Shown: positions 24,037 to 32,183 of the stretch, in pieces | How positions within the stretch are numbered: position 1 is the first letter of the stretch | Layout: each line of letters opens with the position of its first letter | Assembly: GCF_021474405.1 (NCBI RefSeq) | Contig: NZ_JAKEIO010000062.1 | Location: forward strand, 1 to 43,013 | Source of the DNA: [Streptosporangium] indianense | GTDB lineage: Bacteria > Actinomycetota > Actinomycetes > Streptomycetales > Streptomycetaceae | Reading direction: 5' to 3' | DNA length: 43,013 nucleotides | Made by a program: the position numbers and the translations under genes | The notes under the pieces: generated by a model | Database searches by the model: none | Told to the model about the DNA's origin: nothing | Seen by the model: only the letters and a program-made list of their open reading frames with translations

Positions 24037-25122
24037 TCAGAGCACGACCACCGAGCGCAGCACCTCGCCCCGGTGCATCTTGGTGAACGCCTCCTCCACC
24101 TGGTCCAGCGCGATGGTCTCGCTGACGAACGCGTTCAGGTCCAGCAACCCGTACAGGTACTGATCGATGAGGAACGGGAAGTCACGGCTCGGCAGACAGT
24201 CCCCGTACCAGGACGACTTGATCGCGCCGCCCCGCGAGAACACGTCGATCAGCGGCAGTTCGACCGTCATCTCCGGGGACGGCACGCCGACCTGGACCAG
24301 CAGACCGGCGTGGTCGCGCATGTAGAAGGCCTGCCGGAAGGTCTCGGGGCGGCCCACCGCGTCGATCGCGATGTCGACGCCGAAGCCGCCGGTGAGCTCC
24401 CGCACCGCCTCGACGGGGTCCGTCCCCCGCGAGTTGACGGTGTGTGTGGCGCCGAACTTCTCCGCCTGGTCGAGCTTCCTGTCGTCGATGTCCACGGCGA
24501 TGACCTTCATGGCGCCGTTGAGGCAGGCGCCCGCGATCGCCGCGTTGCCCACCCCGCCACAGCCGATCACGGCGACCGAGTCACCCCGGCCGACGTTGCC
24601 GGTGTTGACCGCCGCGCCGTATCCGGCCATCACACCGCAGCCGATGAGCCCGGCTGCCTCCGGGCGCGCCGCCGGGTCGATCTTCACCGCTTGGCCGGCC
24701 GCGACCAGCGTCTTCTCGGCGAACGCGCCGATGCCGAGGGCGTTGGAGAGCGGCGTGCCGTCCGGGAGGGTCATGGGCTGAGCCGCGTTGCGGGAGTCGA
24801 AGCAGTACCAGGGGCGGCCGCGGCGACAGGAACGGCAGGTGCCGCAGGGGGCGCGCCAGGCCAGCACCACGTAGTCGCCGGGTTCGAGGTCGGTCACGCC
24901 TTCGCCGACCGCCTCGATCGTGCCCGCCGCCTCATGGCCCAGCAGGAACGGGAACTCGTCGTTGATCGCGCCTTCGCGGTAGTGCAGATCCGTGTGGCAG
25001 ACGCCGCACGCCTGCACGCCGACCAGGACCTCGCCCGGCCCCGGATCGGGAACCACGATCGTCCGCACCTCGACGGGTGCGCCCTTTTCGACAGCGACTA
25101 CGGCACGGACCTCGTGTGGCAC
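24037..25122 (-). CDS. S-(hydroxymethyl)mycothiol dehydrogenase (mycothiol-dependent formaldehyde dehydrogenase)
   Basis: 361 residues from a GTG at 25122, chosen over an in-frame ATG at 25176 because a GAGGAG site lies six bases upstream of the GTG and the length then equals the family norm. It is a zinc-dependent medium-chain dehydrogenase: catalytic-zinc motifs ACGVCHTDLHYREG and GHEAAGTIEAVG, structural-zinc cysteines in CGTCRSCRRGRPWYC, and the NAD fold VIGCGGVGNAAIAG. The family oxidises the adduct of formaldehyde with mycothiol, the actinobacterial thiol. It heads the catabolic operon and fits the pathway, because both betaine and dimethylglycine demethylation can release formaldehyde. 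A 109-nt spacer separates it from the dimethylglycine oxidase gene. Confidence 0.9.
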   Translation of the reverse strand: MPHEVRAVVAVEKGAPVEVRTIVVPDPGPGEVLVGVQACGVCHTDLHYREGAINDEFPFLLGHEAAGTIEAVGEGVTDLEPGDYVVLAWRAPCGTCRSCRRGRPWYCFDSRNAAQPMTLPDGTPLSNALGIGAFAEKTLVAAGQAVKIDPAARPEAAGLIGCGVMAGYGAAVNTGNVGRGDSVAVIGCGGVGNAAIAGACLNGAMKVIAVDIDDRKLDQAEKFGATHTVNSRGTDPVEAVRELTGGFGVDIAIDAVGRPETFRQAFYMRDHAGLLVQVGVPSPEMTVELPLIDVFSRGGAIKSSWYGDCLPSRDFPFLIDQYLYGLLDLNAFVSETIALDQVEEAFTKMHRGEVLRSVVVL

Positions 25123-25138
25123 GACAAGCTCCTCTGCT

Positions 25139-25208
25139 GTTGCGCAATGCACGATGGGTTGCGCGATGGGGAACATAGTGGGAACGCCATCGAGGAGCCG
25201 TCAAGGGG
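25139..25208 (-). promoter_or_regulatory. Promoter and repeated GTTGCG operator upstream of the formaldehyde dehydrogenase gene
   Basis: On the minus strand CCCCTTGACG (25199-25208) supplies a -35 TTGACG, followed after 18 nt by CACTAT (25175-25180). Just downstream, on the plus strand, lie two 11-base direct repeats differing at one position: GTTGCGCAATG at 25139 and GTTGCGCGATG at 25158, spaced 19 bp. The 17-bp block 25158-25174 begins GTT and ends AAC like a loose palindrome. A third GTTGCG block follows the TTGACG of the divergent iclR/ferredoxin region at 26262. I infer that these are binding sites of the neighbouring IclR protein. Confidence 0.45.
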
Positions 25209-25275
25209 TTCGGCCCATGGTTCGAGTCAACCCTGGGAAAACGGAACGGGCCGGGCGAAACCCGCCGGACACACA

Positions 25276-25314
25276 ACAGCGCGGGACCAGGCACTTCGCC
25301 TGATCCCGCGCTGT
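25276..25314 (-). terminator. Rho-independent-like hairpin after iclR
   Basis: Arms of 17 nt (25276-25292 and 25298-25314) pair with a single G-U type mismatch around a 5-nt loop. The core AGCGCGGGA / TCCCGCGCT is GC-rich. It lies 33 nt past the iclR stop codon and upstream of the formaldehyde dehydrogenase promoter, so it separates regulator transcription from the catabolic operon. There is no U-tract, as usual for this kind of genome. Confidence 0.7.
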
Positions 25315-25346
25315 GCTCCGGCTGCCGACGACCGCCCGGCGCTACG

Positions 25347-26177
25347 TCAGAAGCCGTAGCCCATACGCCGGGACAGCTCGACCGCGGCCGCCTCCGTCCG
25401 CTTGGCCAGCTCGGGCAGCCGCTCCTCGGTCAGCCGGTACACGGGCCCCGAGACGCTGAGCGAGGCGATGACCTTGCCGTCGTGCGCCCGTACCGGAGAC
25501 GCCGCTGCCGCCAGCCCGATCTCCAGCTCCTCCACCGTGATCGCGTAACCCTGCTGCACCACCGCGTCCAACTCTCCGCGCAGCATGGACGCGACGGTGG
25601 CGGTGCGTTCGGTGAAACGGTGCAGCGGGCGCGCGAGCAGGCCTTCGCGCAGGGTCGGGGGGAGGTGGGCGAGCAGGACCTTCCCGCTGGCGGTGGCGTG
25701 CAGCGGGGTGCGCCGGCCGAGCCAGTTCTGCGCCGTGACCGACGCGGTGCCGCGGGCCTGCATGATGTTGACCGCCGCGTCGTCGTCCAGCACCGCGATG
25801 TTGACGGTCTCGCCCAGCTCGTCGGCGAGTTCCCGGCAGATCGGGACGCCCTCCTGGGAAACGTCCAGCCGTACTGCCGCCGCCCCCGCGAGGCGCAGTA
25901 CGCCGGCGCCCAGGTAGTACTTGCCGCGGTCCTTCGCCTGGGCCACCAGGCCGCGGTTCTCCAGAACGCCGAGCAGCCGGAACGCCGTGGACTTGTGCAC
26001 GTCCAGCTCGTCGGCGATCTCGGTCACCCCCGCCTCGCCGTGCCGGGCGAGGATCTCCAGCACACTCACGGCGCGGTCCACCGACTGGACGGCACTCGCC
26101 GCGCCTCTGCCGCTCGCCTTGGCTCCGCTCTCCCTACGGTTCTCCTCCTGGCCGGACTGTTTCTGCGTGCGGGTCAT
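25347..26177 (-). CDS. IclR-family transcriptional regulator
   Basis: 276 residues from the ATG at 26177. A charged, disordered N-terminus of about 28 residues precedes the winged helix (SVDRAVSVLEILARHGEAGVT..., with HKSTAFRLLGVLENRGLV as recognition region, about 30-85). The rest is the IclR effector domain, with LHATASGKVLLAHLP and the conserved EELEIGLAAAASPV ligand-site region. IclR proteins bind small acids or amines and mostly repress. It stands between the minus-strand betaine operon and the divergent ferredoxin-reductase genes, so it likely controls both. Candidate sites with GTTGCG are present in front of both units. Confidence 0.9.
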   Translation of the reverse strand: MTRTQKQSGQEENRRESGAKASGRGAASAVQSVDRAVSVLEILARHGEAGVTEIADELDVHKSTAFRLLGVLENRGLVAQAKDRGKYYLGAGVLRLAGAAAVRLDVSQEGVPICRELADELGETVNIAVLDDDAAVNIMQARGTASVTAQNWLGRRTPLHATASGKVLLAHLPPTLREGLLARPLHRFTERTATVASMLRGELDAVVQQGYAITVEELEIGLAAAASPVRAHDGKVIASLSVSGPVYRLTEERLPELAKRTEAAAVELSRRMGYGF

Positions 26178-26492
26178 GGCTGAACTCTCACCACCTGTCG
26201 GCCCGGTTTGGGCCGCATCTGCGGGAACCCCTTGACGCGACGGTCGCCCCGCCCGGATTCTGTTGCGTATAGCGCTTGCTCCTGCGCCATGTGAAACATC
26301 ATGTTACTCAAGAGTCCGGATCCCGGTAGGGGACGAGCCCCCGGCAGGGGGTCCCGTCCTCGGGGTGGGACCGATGACGTGCACCAACACCTTCCCGTGC
26401 CCGGACCCGCCCAGGTCCCGGCACTCCCAGCGACTGCCTACAGTCTGGCCGAACTGGTCCGGACCATGCGTCCAGGACCGAAAGGGGGGCCC
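26178..26492. promoter_or_regulatory. Divergent intergenic region between iclR and the Rieske ferredoxin gene
   Basis: This 315-nt space has no gene. On the plus strand CCCCTTGACG (26228-26237) offers a -35, with GATTCT (26256-26261) 18 nt later as a poor -10, followed at once by GTTGCGTATAGCGC (26262-26275). This repeats the arrangement in front of the formaldehyde dehydrogenase gene. A short AT-richer stretch follows (about 26290-26312). The remaining 180 nt up to the ferredoxin start contain several GC-rich potential stems but no clear further promoter. The AAAGGGGGG at 26481-26489 is the ferredoxin ribosome site. Confidence 0.4.
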
Positions 26493-26816
26493 GTGATTCC
26501 CGTCTGCCGCCTCGAAGACCTCCCCAAGGGGGAGTCCTTCCGCGTCGAGACGACCCCGCCCGTCGCCGTGTTCCACACCGACGACGGCGATCTCTACGCC
26601 ATCGACGACACCTGCACCCACCAGGACGCCTCCCTCTCCGAGGGCTGGCTGGAGGGCTGTCTCGTCGAATGCCCGCTGCACGCCGCCTCGTTCGACCTGC
26701 GCACCGGCGAGCCGACCTGTCTTCCGGCCCGCCGCCCCGTCCGCACCCACCGCGTCACCGTCGACGACGGCTTCATCCACCTCCACCTCGTGGCGGAAGA
26801 GGGGACAGCGGCGTGA
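26493..26816 (+). CDS. Rieske [2Fe-2S] ferredoxin
   Basis: 107 residues from a GTG at 26493 with a strong AAAGGGGGG ribosome site; the frame is open further upstream but only this start gives the usual ferredoxin length. The Rieske ligand pattern is CTHQDASLSEG...CPLHAASFDL, i.e. C-x-H and C-x2-H, in a BphA3-like soluble fold with no membrane anchor. Such ferredoxins shuttle electrons from a flavoprotein reductase to a Rieske oxygenase. The reductase gene follows within 90 nt, and the oxygenase is most likely the betaine oxygenase at 20300-21442 across the IclR gene. The pairing with that oxygenase is inferred. Confidence 0.88.
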   Translation: MIPVCRLEDLPKGESFRVETTPPVAVFHTDDGDLYAIDDTCTHQDASLSEGWLEGCLVECPLHAASFDLRTGEPTCLPARRPVRTHRVTVDDGFIHLHLVAEEGTAA

Positions 26817-26901
26817 ACGCACAGCGCACGGGAACCCCCGGCACTCGTACGGGGACGGGTGCGTGTGGCGGCGGCGCCGACGCCGCGAGGAGGCGCTCCG
26901 C

Positions 26902-28089
26902 ATGCGAACCGTGACCATCGTCGGCGCCTCGCTCTCCGGTCTCTACGCCGCCCGGGAACTGCGCGCCCAGGGCTACGACGGACGTCTCGTGATCGTCGGC
27001 GACGAACCTCACGCCCCGTACGACCGGCCTCCCCTCTCCAAGGACTTCCTCACCGGCCGCGCCGACGAGACCCACCTCGCCCTCACCGACGCCGAGGAGA
27101 CCGCGCAACTCGGCGCCGAGTGGATCCTCGGCGTCCGTGCCCGTGCGCTGGACGCCCGCGGCCCGACCGTGCTGCTGGACGACGGCCGCGCCCTCTCCAC
27201 CGACGGCGTCGTCATCGCCACCGGCGCCTCGGCCCGCCGCCTGCCCGGCGACACCCTGGACGGCGTGCACACGCTGCGCACCCTCGACGACGCCCGCGCC
27301 CTGCGCGAGGAACTCACCCCGGGCCCGCGCCGCGTCGTGGTCATCGGTGGCGGCTTCATCGGCGCCGAAACCGCGTCGTCATGCTCCTCCCTCGGCCACT
27401 CGGTGACCGTCGTCGAGGCCGCCCCGCTCCCGCTCGTGCCCCAGCTGGGTGCCGAGATGGCCGCCGTGTGCGCCGCGTTGCACCGCCGCGCCGGCGTGGA
27501 GCTGGTCACCGGAACGGGCGTGGCCGGACTCCGGGGCACCGCCCGCGTCACGGGAGTCGACCTCACCGACGGCCGCAGCCTTCCCGCGGACGTCGTGATC
27601 GTCGGTATCGGTGCCGTCCCCAACACCGCCTGGCTCGTCGGCTCTGCCCTGGCCCTGCGGGACGGCGTCGTGTGCGACGACGGCTGCGTCACCTCACTGC
27701 CGCAGGTCGTCGCAGTCGGCGACGTGGCCGGCGTCGGCGGCCACCGCGCCGAGCACTGGACGTCCGCCACCCAGCAGCCGAGAGTCGCCGTGACCAACCT
27801 GCTCGCCGGACGCACCGCCGAGACCGCCCTGGCGGTGCCCTACTTCTGGTCCGACCAGTACGGAGCCCGCATCCAGTTCGCCGGCCGGCGCCGCGACGGC
27901 GACGCCGTCCGCCTCGCCGAAGGCGAACTGTCCGACGGCGCACCTGCCGAGGGCGGCTTCCTGGCCCGGTACGAGCGGGACGGCCGTACGACCGCCGTAC
28001 TCGCCGTGGACCGCCCGCGTCCGTTCATGCGGGCCAGACGCGAACTCGCCCGGGGTGCGGAAGAGGGGCAGACCCAGTCGGTCCCGTAA
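26902..28089 (+). CDS. FAD-dependent ferredoxin reductase (BphA4/rubredoxin reductase type)
   Basis: 395 residues from the ATG at 26902, with a GAGGAGG site 10 nt upstream; an earlier ATG at 26863 would add a run of arginines and is less likely. FAD fold TIVGASLSGLYAARELR at the N-terminus, the PYDRPPLSK motif of this family, the NAD fold VVIGGGFIGAETA, and the second FAD motif VVAVGDVAG are in the expected order. The C-terminal dimerisation domain carries PYFWSDQYG. It would pass electrons from NAD(P)H to the adjacent Rieske ferredoxin. Together they form the redox chain missing from the minus-strand betaine operon. Confidence 0.9.
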   Translation: MRTVTIVGASLSGLYAARELRAQGYDGRLVIVGDEPHAPYDRPPLSKDFLTGRADETHLALTDAEETAQLGAEWILGVRARALDARGPTVLLDDGRALSTDGVVIATGASARRLPGDTLDGVHTLRTLDDARALREELTPGPRRVVVIGGGFIGAETASSCSSLGHSVTVVEAAPLPLVPQLGAEMAAVCAALHRRAGVELVTGTGVAGLRGTARVTGVDLTDGRSLPADVVIVGIGAVPNTAWLVGSALALRDGVVCDDGCVTSLPQVVAVGDVAGVGGHRAEHWTSATQQPRVAVTNLLAGRTAETALAVPYFWSDQYGARIQFAGRRRDGDAVRLAEGELSDGAPAEGGFLARYERDGRTTAVLAVDRPRPFMRARRELARGAEEGQTQSVP

Positions 28090-28128
28090 TGAGCGGATAG
28101 ACCGGGGCGGAGCCTGCGACCTCCTGCC

Positions 28129-28692
28129 TCAGGAGTGGGACAACTGCCCTGCCCCGCCCCGCCGGCGTATCCGCCCGTGTGCGCGCTCGGCGGCACGCTC
28201 CTGCCGCCGGGTCCGCCGCCGCTCCCGGCGCAGGGCCCGCGCGGTACTGCTCGGCACGGACACCACGCCGTGGCGCTGGTTCCAGACCTGGCGGGTCACC
28301 CACACGTCGAGCGCCCCCCACGTGGCCGCGATCGTGCTGACCACGCTGCTGATCACCATGGGGAACGCAAGCCAGGAGCCGGCCATCGCGCACAGGAAGG
28401 CCACCATGGCCTGGATCAGGGTCACGGCTATGAGGAGAACCGCCCGCACGGCCGCCGTCCGCACCGGATCCGGCAAGCGCCGCCGCCGCGCGGGCTCCTC
28501 GACCCACAGAGGCCGGTGGTACCGCTGCTCCCGAGCACCGCGACCCGCCTCGCGATCCGGAAACCCGCTCTCCTGTCCCGAGGGCTCCGCCCCAGCCTCT
28601 CGGATGCCGCGTTCGGCCGCTCCGAGGCCCCGATGCCCCGTCAGCCGCGCCCCATCCGCCCTGGGCGCACTGCGCCGTTCCGCCGTGCCCAT
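28129..28692 (-). CDS. Small membrane protein of unknown function
   Basis: 187 residues if started at the ATG at 28690-28692 (GGGGAG upstream); an in-frame ATG 14 codons earlier is possible. The first 85 residues are hydrophilic and Arg/Glu/Gly-rich. Two hydrophobic helices follow (around AVLLIAVTLIQAMVAFLCAM and FPMVISSVVSTIAATWGA), and the C-terminal 45 residues are strongly basic (RRERRRTRRQERAAERAHGR). I recognise no family. It is divergent from the conservon sensor kinase and convergent with the ferredoxin reductase gene. A 6-bp stem with a 3-nt loop, CTCCTG/CAGGAG at 28121-28135, overlaps its stop. Confidence 0.6.
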   Translation of the reverse strand: MGTAERRSAPRADGARLTGHRGLGAAERGIREAGAEPSGQESGFPDREAGRGAREQRYHRPLWVEEPARRRRLPDPVRTAAVRAVLLIAVTLIQAMVAFLCAMAGSWLAFPMVISSVVSTIAATWGALDVWVTRQVWNQRHGVVSVPSSTARALRRERRRTRRQERAAERAHGRIRRRGGAGQLSHS

Positions 28693-29111
28693 CACCGTGT
28701 CACTCCCCACCGCCAGCAGACCGCTCGCTCGCATCCGAAGACCCGTGCTCCCCAGTGGCTGCCCGGCTTGCGCTGTTTTACGCCGCCCAGGTGCGCAACG
28801 CGGCTCCTGTGGCCGATTCCGCCCCCGTTTCCCGGAGAGAAGGACGAACGGCCGTTCACGAAGATTCCCGGGAACCGAAAAATTTCAGCCAACCGCCCGG
28901 ACAGCGTTCGGGTGTGGGGCCGCGCCGCCACCACCGAATACGGGCAGACAACTCCCGCAATGCCCGGACAACTCACCATGCCCCGTGGCTGGCACGGAAG
29001 TTCAGCTTCCGGACCGGTCTTCGAGTTCCCTGTGCGTCGGTAGTAGGCTCGCGCCGTTTGTTGACGCACATGTGTACCCCCGGTAGCGGGGGGCCCGAGC
29101 AGGGGGAGGCC
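28693..29111. promoter_or_regulatory. Divergent intergenic region in front of the conservon
   Basis: This 419-nt space shows no convincing gene. Visible signals are a perfect 12-bp palindrome GAACGGCCGTTC at 28846-28857, an A/T-rich spot GAAAAATTTC near 28877, and a candidate promoter TTGACG (29061-29066) with a 17-nt spacer to TAGCGG (29084-29089). A CCCCCG/CGGGGG inverted repeat overlaps that -10 region. The AGGGGGAGG at 29101-29109 is a strong ribosome site for the sensor kinase. Confidence 0.35.
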
Positions 29112-32100
29112 ATGCGCTTTCGCGGAAAGTCCATCCGCCGGAAGATCGTGGCGCTGCTTCTCGTGCCTCTGGTGTCCCTGACCGCGATCTGGACCTTCGC
29201 CACCGTGCTCACGGGACGCGAGGCGGCCGACCTGTTCAACGTGTCGTCCGTGGTGGAGAAGATCGGCTACCCCATCGAGGACACCGTCCGCGTCCTCCAG
29301 GAGGAACGCCGCCAGACCCTCGTCTACCTCGCCGACCCCCGTGCCTCCGACGGCCTCGCCGCTCTCCGCCGCAGCCGTACCGCCACCGACGAGGCCATCG
29401 GCGGCATCCGCGACAACGCCCGCAACCCCGACGTGCGGGACGCGATGGGCGCGGACACCGACGAGCGGCTCACCGCCGTCCTGGACGGCTTCGACGGCAT
29501 CGAGTCGCTGCGCCGCAGCGTCGAGGACGGCACCGTCAACCGCACCCAGGCCCTCGACCTCTACAACCGGCTCGTCGACCCCTGCTACGTCCTCCTCGCG
29601 AACCTGCACGTCGTCGACAACATCGAACTGGACAAGCAGTACCGCGCGCTGGTCAATCTCGCCCGGGCCCGCGAACTGCTCTCCCGCGAGGACGCCCTCC
29701 TCGGCTCCGCCCTGATCGTCGGCAGGATCTCCCACTCCGAGGAGCGGGACATCTCCGACCTGGTGGCGCAGCGCACCCTGATGTACGACGTCAACCTGCC
29801 GCTGCTGCCCGTGGCCGAGCGCGACCGGTACCAGAGCTTCTGGAAGAACGCCTCCTCCGCCCCCTTGCGCGTGGCCGAGGAAGCAGCCGTCTCCTCCGGC
29901 GCCGGCACCCCCCGCGGCGTCTCCGCCAAGAGCTGGGACAGCGCCGCCGGGAACGTGCTCGACGAGCTCGGCACACTCAACGACCAGGCCAACGACCGCT
30001 ACCAGGACCGCGTCCACCCCGTCGCCGTCGGCGTCATCGCCAAGGCCGTCATCGCCGGGGCCCTCGGCCTGATCGCGCTCCTGCTCTCCCTCTTCCTCTC
30101 CGTACGCGTCGGCCGCACCCTGATCCGCGACCTTCGGCAACTGCGCCTGGAAGCCCACGAGGCATCCGGAGTGCGCCTGCCCAGCGTCATGCGCCGCCTC
30201 TCCGCGGGTGAACAGGTCGACGTCGAGACCGAGGTCCCGCGTCTCGAATACGACAAGAACGAGATGGGCGAGGTCGGCCAGGCCCTCAACACCCTGCAGC
30301 GCGCGGCCGTCGAAGCCGCCGTCAAGCAGGCCGAGTTGCGCGCCGGCGTCTCCGAGGTCTTCGTCAACCTCGCGCGCCGCAGCCAGGTCCTCCTCCACAA
30401 GCAGCTCACCCTCCTCGACGCCATGGAGCGCCGGACCGAGGACACCGAGGAACTCGCCGACCTGTTCCGCCTCGACCACCTGACCACGCGTATGCGCCGG
30501 CACGCCGAGGGCCTCGTGATCCTCTCCGGCGCCGCACCCTCCCGTCAGTGGCGCAGACCCGTTCAGCTCATGGACGTCGTACGCGCCGCCGTCGCAGAGG
30601 TCGAGGACTACGAGCGCATCGAGGTCCGCCGCCTTCCCCGCAACGCCATCACCGGCCCGGCCGTCGCCGACCTCACACATCTCGTGGCCGAACTCCTGGA
30701 GAACGCGACGGTCTTCTCGCCACCGCACACCGCCGTCCAGGTCCTGGGCGAGCGGGTCGCCAACGGCTTCACCCTGGAGATCCACGACCGTGGCCTCGGC
30801 ATGGCCGCGGAGGCACTCCTGGACGCCAACCTCCGGCTCGCCGAGACACCGGAGTTCGAACTGTCCGACACCGACCGGCTCGGCCTGTTCGTGGTCAGCC
30901 GGCTCGCCCAGCGCCAGAACGTCAGGGTCTCCCTCCAGCCCTCCCCGTACGGCGGCACCACCGCCGTGGTCTTCATCCCCGACACGCTGCTCACCGACGA
31001 CGTCCCGGACACCAACGGCATCGGATTCCGTCTCGACCGCCCCCAGCTCGCCTCGGAGAAGGAACCACAGGACGGCCGCCGCGCCGCGCTGTCCCACGCG
31101 CCCGCGCGGCACCCCGGTCTGCCCGCCTCCCTGCTGGACGGCCCGGTCGAGCTGGAGGCCCCCGTCGACCTCGACACCATCGGGGACTTCCCGGGCGCCA
31201 TCGAGGACGAGGACAGCGAACACGGCGGCCTGTTCCGCCCCCGCCACTCCCTCACCCGCGACACGGACGAATCCGCAGGCCGCCGCACCGATGCGCGCAG
31301 GCAGCCCGCCGACGCCCGCACCGACGGTGACGCCGAGCCGAGCGACCCGGCCGCCCTGCCCCGCCGCCACGCCCCCAAGCTGGTCAGCTCCCACGGACGC
31401 CCGGTGACCGAGCAGCGCCCCCGCCGGGGGAGGACGGACGAGGAGACCACCTCTGCCGCCGGCCGAACGGACAGGAGCCCCACCTCCGCACTCCCGTCAC
31501 GGCGCCGGGGCGAGGAGCCCACGCCCGGCCGGGACAGCGGCCGGTCAGGGCCCGAACCCGCGTCCGCCCTCCCGGCCAGGCGCCGCACCGAGAGCCCCTC
31601 GACCGGTAGCCGTCGGGGCGACGCCCTGCCGGAGGCACCGCCACCGCTGCCCGCCCGCCGCCGCGGGACGGACCCGGCCCGCCGTGGCATCGGAGCCGTC
31701 GGCCGCCACCAGGACCAGCAGGATCCCACGGAGTCCCCCGCGCCCTCCGGCGACGTCGGTGACCGGTCGGAGCCGTCCGCCCTGCCGAGGCGGACCCGCC
31801 GCGCGGAGATCGCCTCCAGCGGCCCGGCCCGGCCGGACCACCCCGCCGACTCCGCCTCGGCGACCACCGGCGGCGCCTCGAACCAGGAGACCGGCTCCGG
31901 CGACGCGCCCCGGGGAACCGGCTCCACGGCACAACCCGCTTCCGGCACTGCGCCGCTGCCCCGGCGCGTCCGGCAGGCCAACCTCGCCCCGCAGCTGAAG
32001 CGGAGCTCCGTGCCGTCCGGCGAGAACACGGCCGAGCCCGTCGAACGCGACGCCGAGGAAGTACGCAGCCGCATGGCATCGCTCCAGCGTGGCTGGCAGC

Positions 32101-32183
32101 GCGGCCGTGAGGAGAACGCCGCGGGCGATGCCGCCCACACCGGCGCAGCACCACAAGGAACGACAGAGGGGGACGGTCGATGA
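29112..32183 (+). CDS. cvnA: Conservon sensor histidine kinase-like protein with nitrate-sensing-type domain (CvnA)
   Basis: 1023 residues from the ATG at 29112. An N-terminal transmembrane helix (residues about 14-32) is followed by an extracytoplasmic all-helical nitrate/nitrite-sensor-type domain to about 300. A second helix (VIAGALGLIALLLSLFLSV) and a HAMP-like linker lead into a helical dimerisation region and a HATPase domain with N-box ELLENATVFSPP, G-box DRGLGM and GLFVVSRLAQR. The final 350 or so residues are Pro/Arg-rich and look disordered, with at least six LPxRR-like motifs and a conserved tail MASLQRGWQRGR. It probably signals at the membrane to the downstream Roadblock, DUF742 and GTPase proteins. 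It shares ATGA with cvnB. Confidence 0.9.
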   Translation: MRFRGKSIRRKIVALLLVPLVSLTAIWTFATVLTGREAADLFNVSSVVEKIGYPIEDTVRVLQEERRQTLVYLADPRASDGLAALRRSRTATDEAIGGIRDNARNPDVRDAMGADTDERLTAVLDGFDGIESLRRSVEDGTVNRTQALDLYNRLVDPCYVLLANLHVVDNIELDKQYRALVNLARARELLSREDALLGSALIVGRISHSEERDISDLVAQRTLMYDVNLPLLPVAERDRYQSFWKNASSAPLRVAEEAAVSSGAGTPRGVSAKSWDSAAGNVLDELGTLNDQANDRYQDRVHPVAVGVIAKAVIAGALGLIALLLSLFLSVRVGRTLIRDLRQLRLEAHEASGVRLPSVMRRLSAGEQVDVETEVPRLEYDKNEMGEVGQALNTLQRAAVEAAVKQAELRAGVSEVFVNLARRSQVLLHKQLTLLDAMERRTEDTEELADLFRLDHLTTRMRRHAEGLVILSGAAPSRQWRRPVQLMDVVRAAVAEVEDYERIEVRRLPRNAITGPAVADLTHLVAELLENATVFSPPHTAVQVLGERVANGFTLEIHDRGLGMAAEALLDANLRLAETPEFELSDTDRLGLFVVSRLAQRQNVRVSLQPSPYGGTTAVVFIPDTLLTDDVPDTNGIGFRLDRPQLASEKEPQDGRRAALSHAPARHPGLPASLLDGPVELEAPVDLDTIGDFPGAIEDEDSEHGGLFRPRHSLTRDTDESAGRRTDARRQPADARTDGDAEPSDPAALPRRHAPKLVSSHGRPVTEQRPRRGRTDEETTSAAGRTDRSPTSALPSRRRGEEPTPGRDSGRSGPEPASALPARRRTESPSTGSRRGDALPEAPPPLPARRRGTDPARRGIGAVGRHQDQQDPTESPAPSGDVGDRSEPSALPRRTRRAEIASSGPARPDHPADSASATTGGASNQETGSGDAPRGTGSTAQPASGTAPLPRRVRQANLAPQLKRSSVPSGENTAEPVERDAEEVRSRMASLQRGWQRGREENAAGDAAHTGAAPQGTTEGDGR

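Noticed and set aside
25211..25234. GGTTCGAGTC resembling a tRNA T-arm, possibly an attachment-site remnant
   Set aside because: The flanking five-base stems do not pair and no acceptor stem, CCA end or integrase is present.
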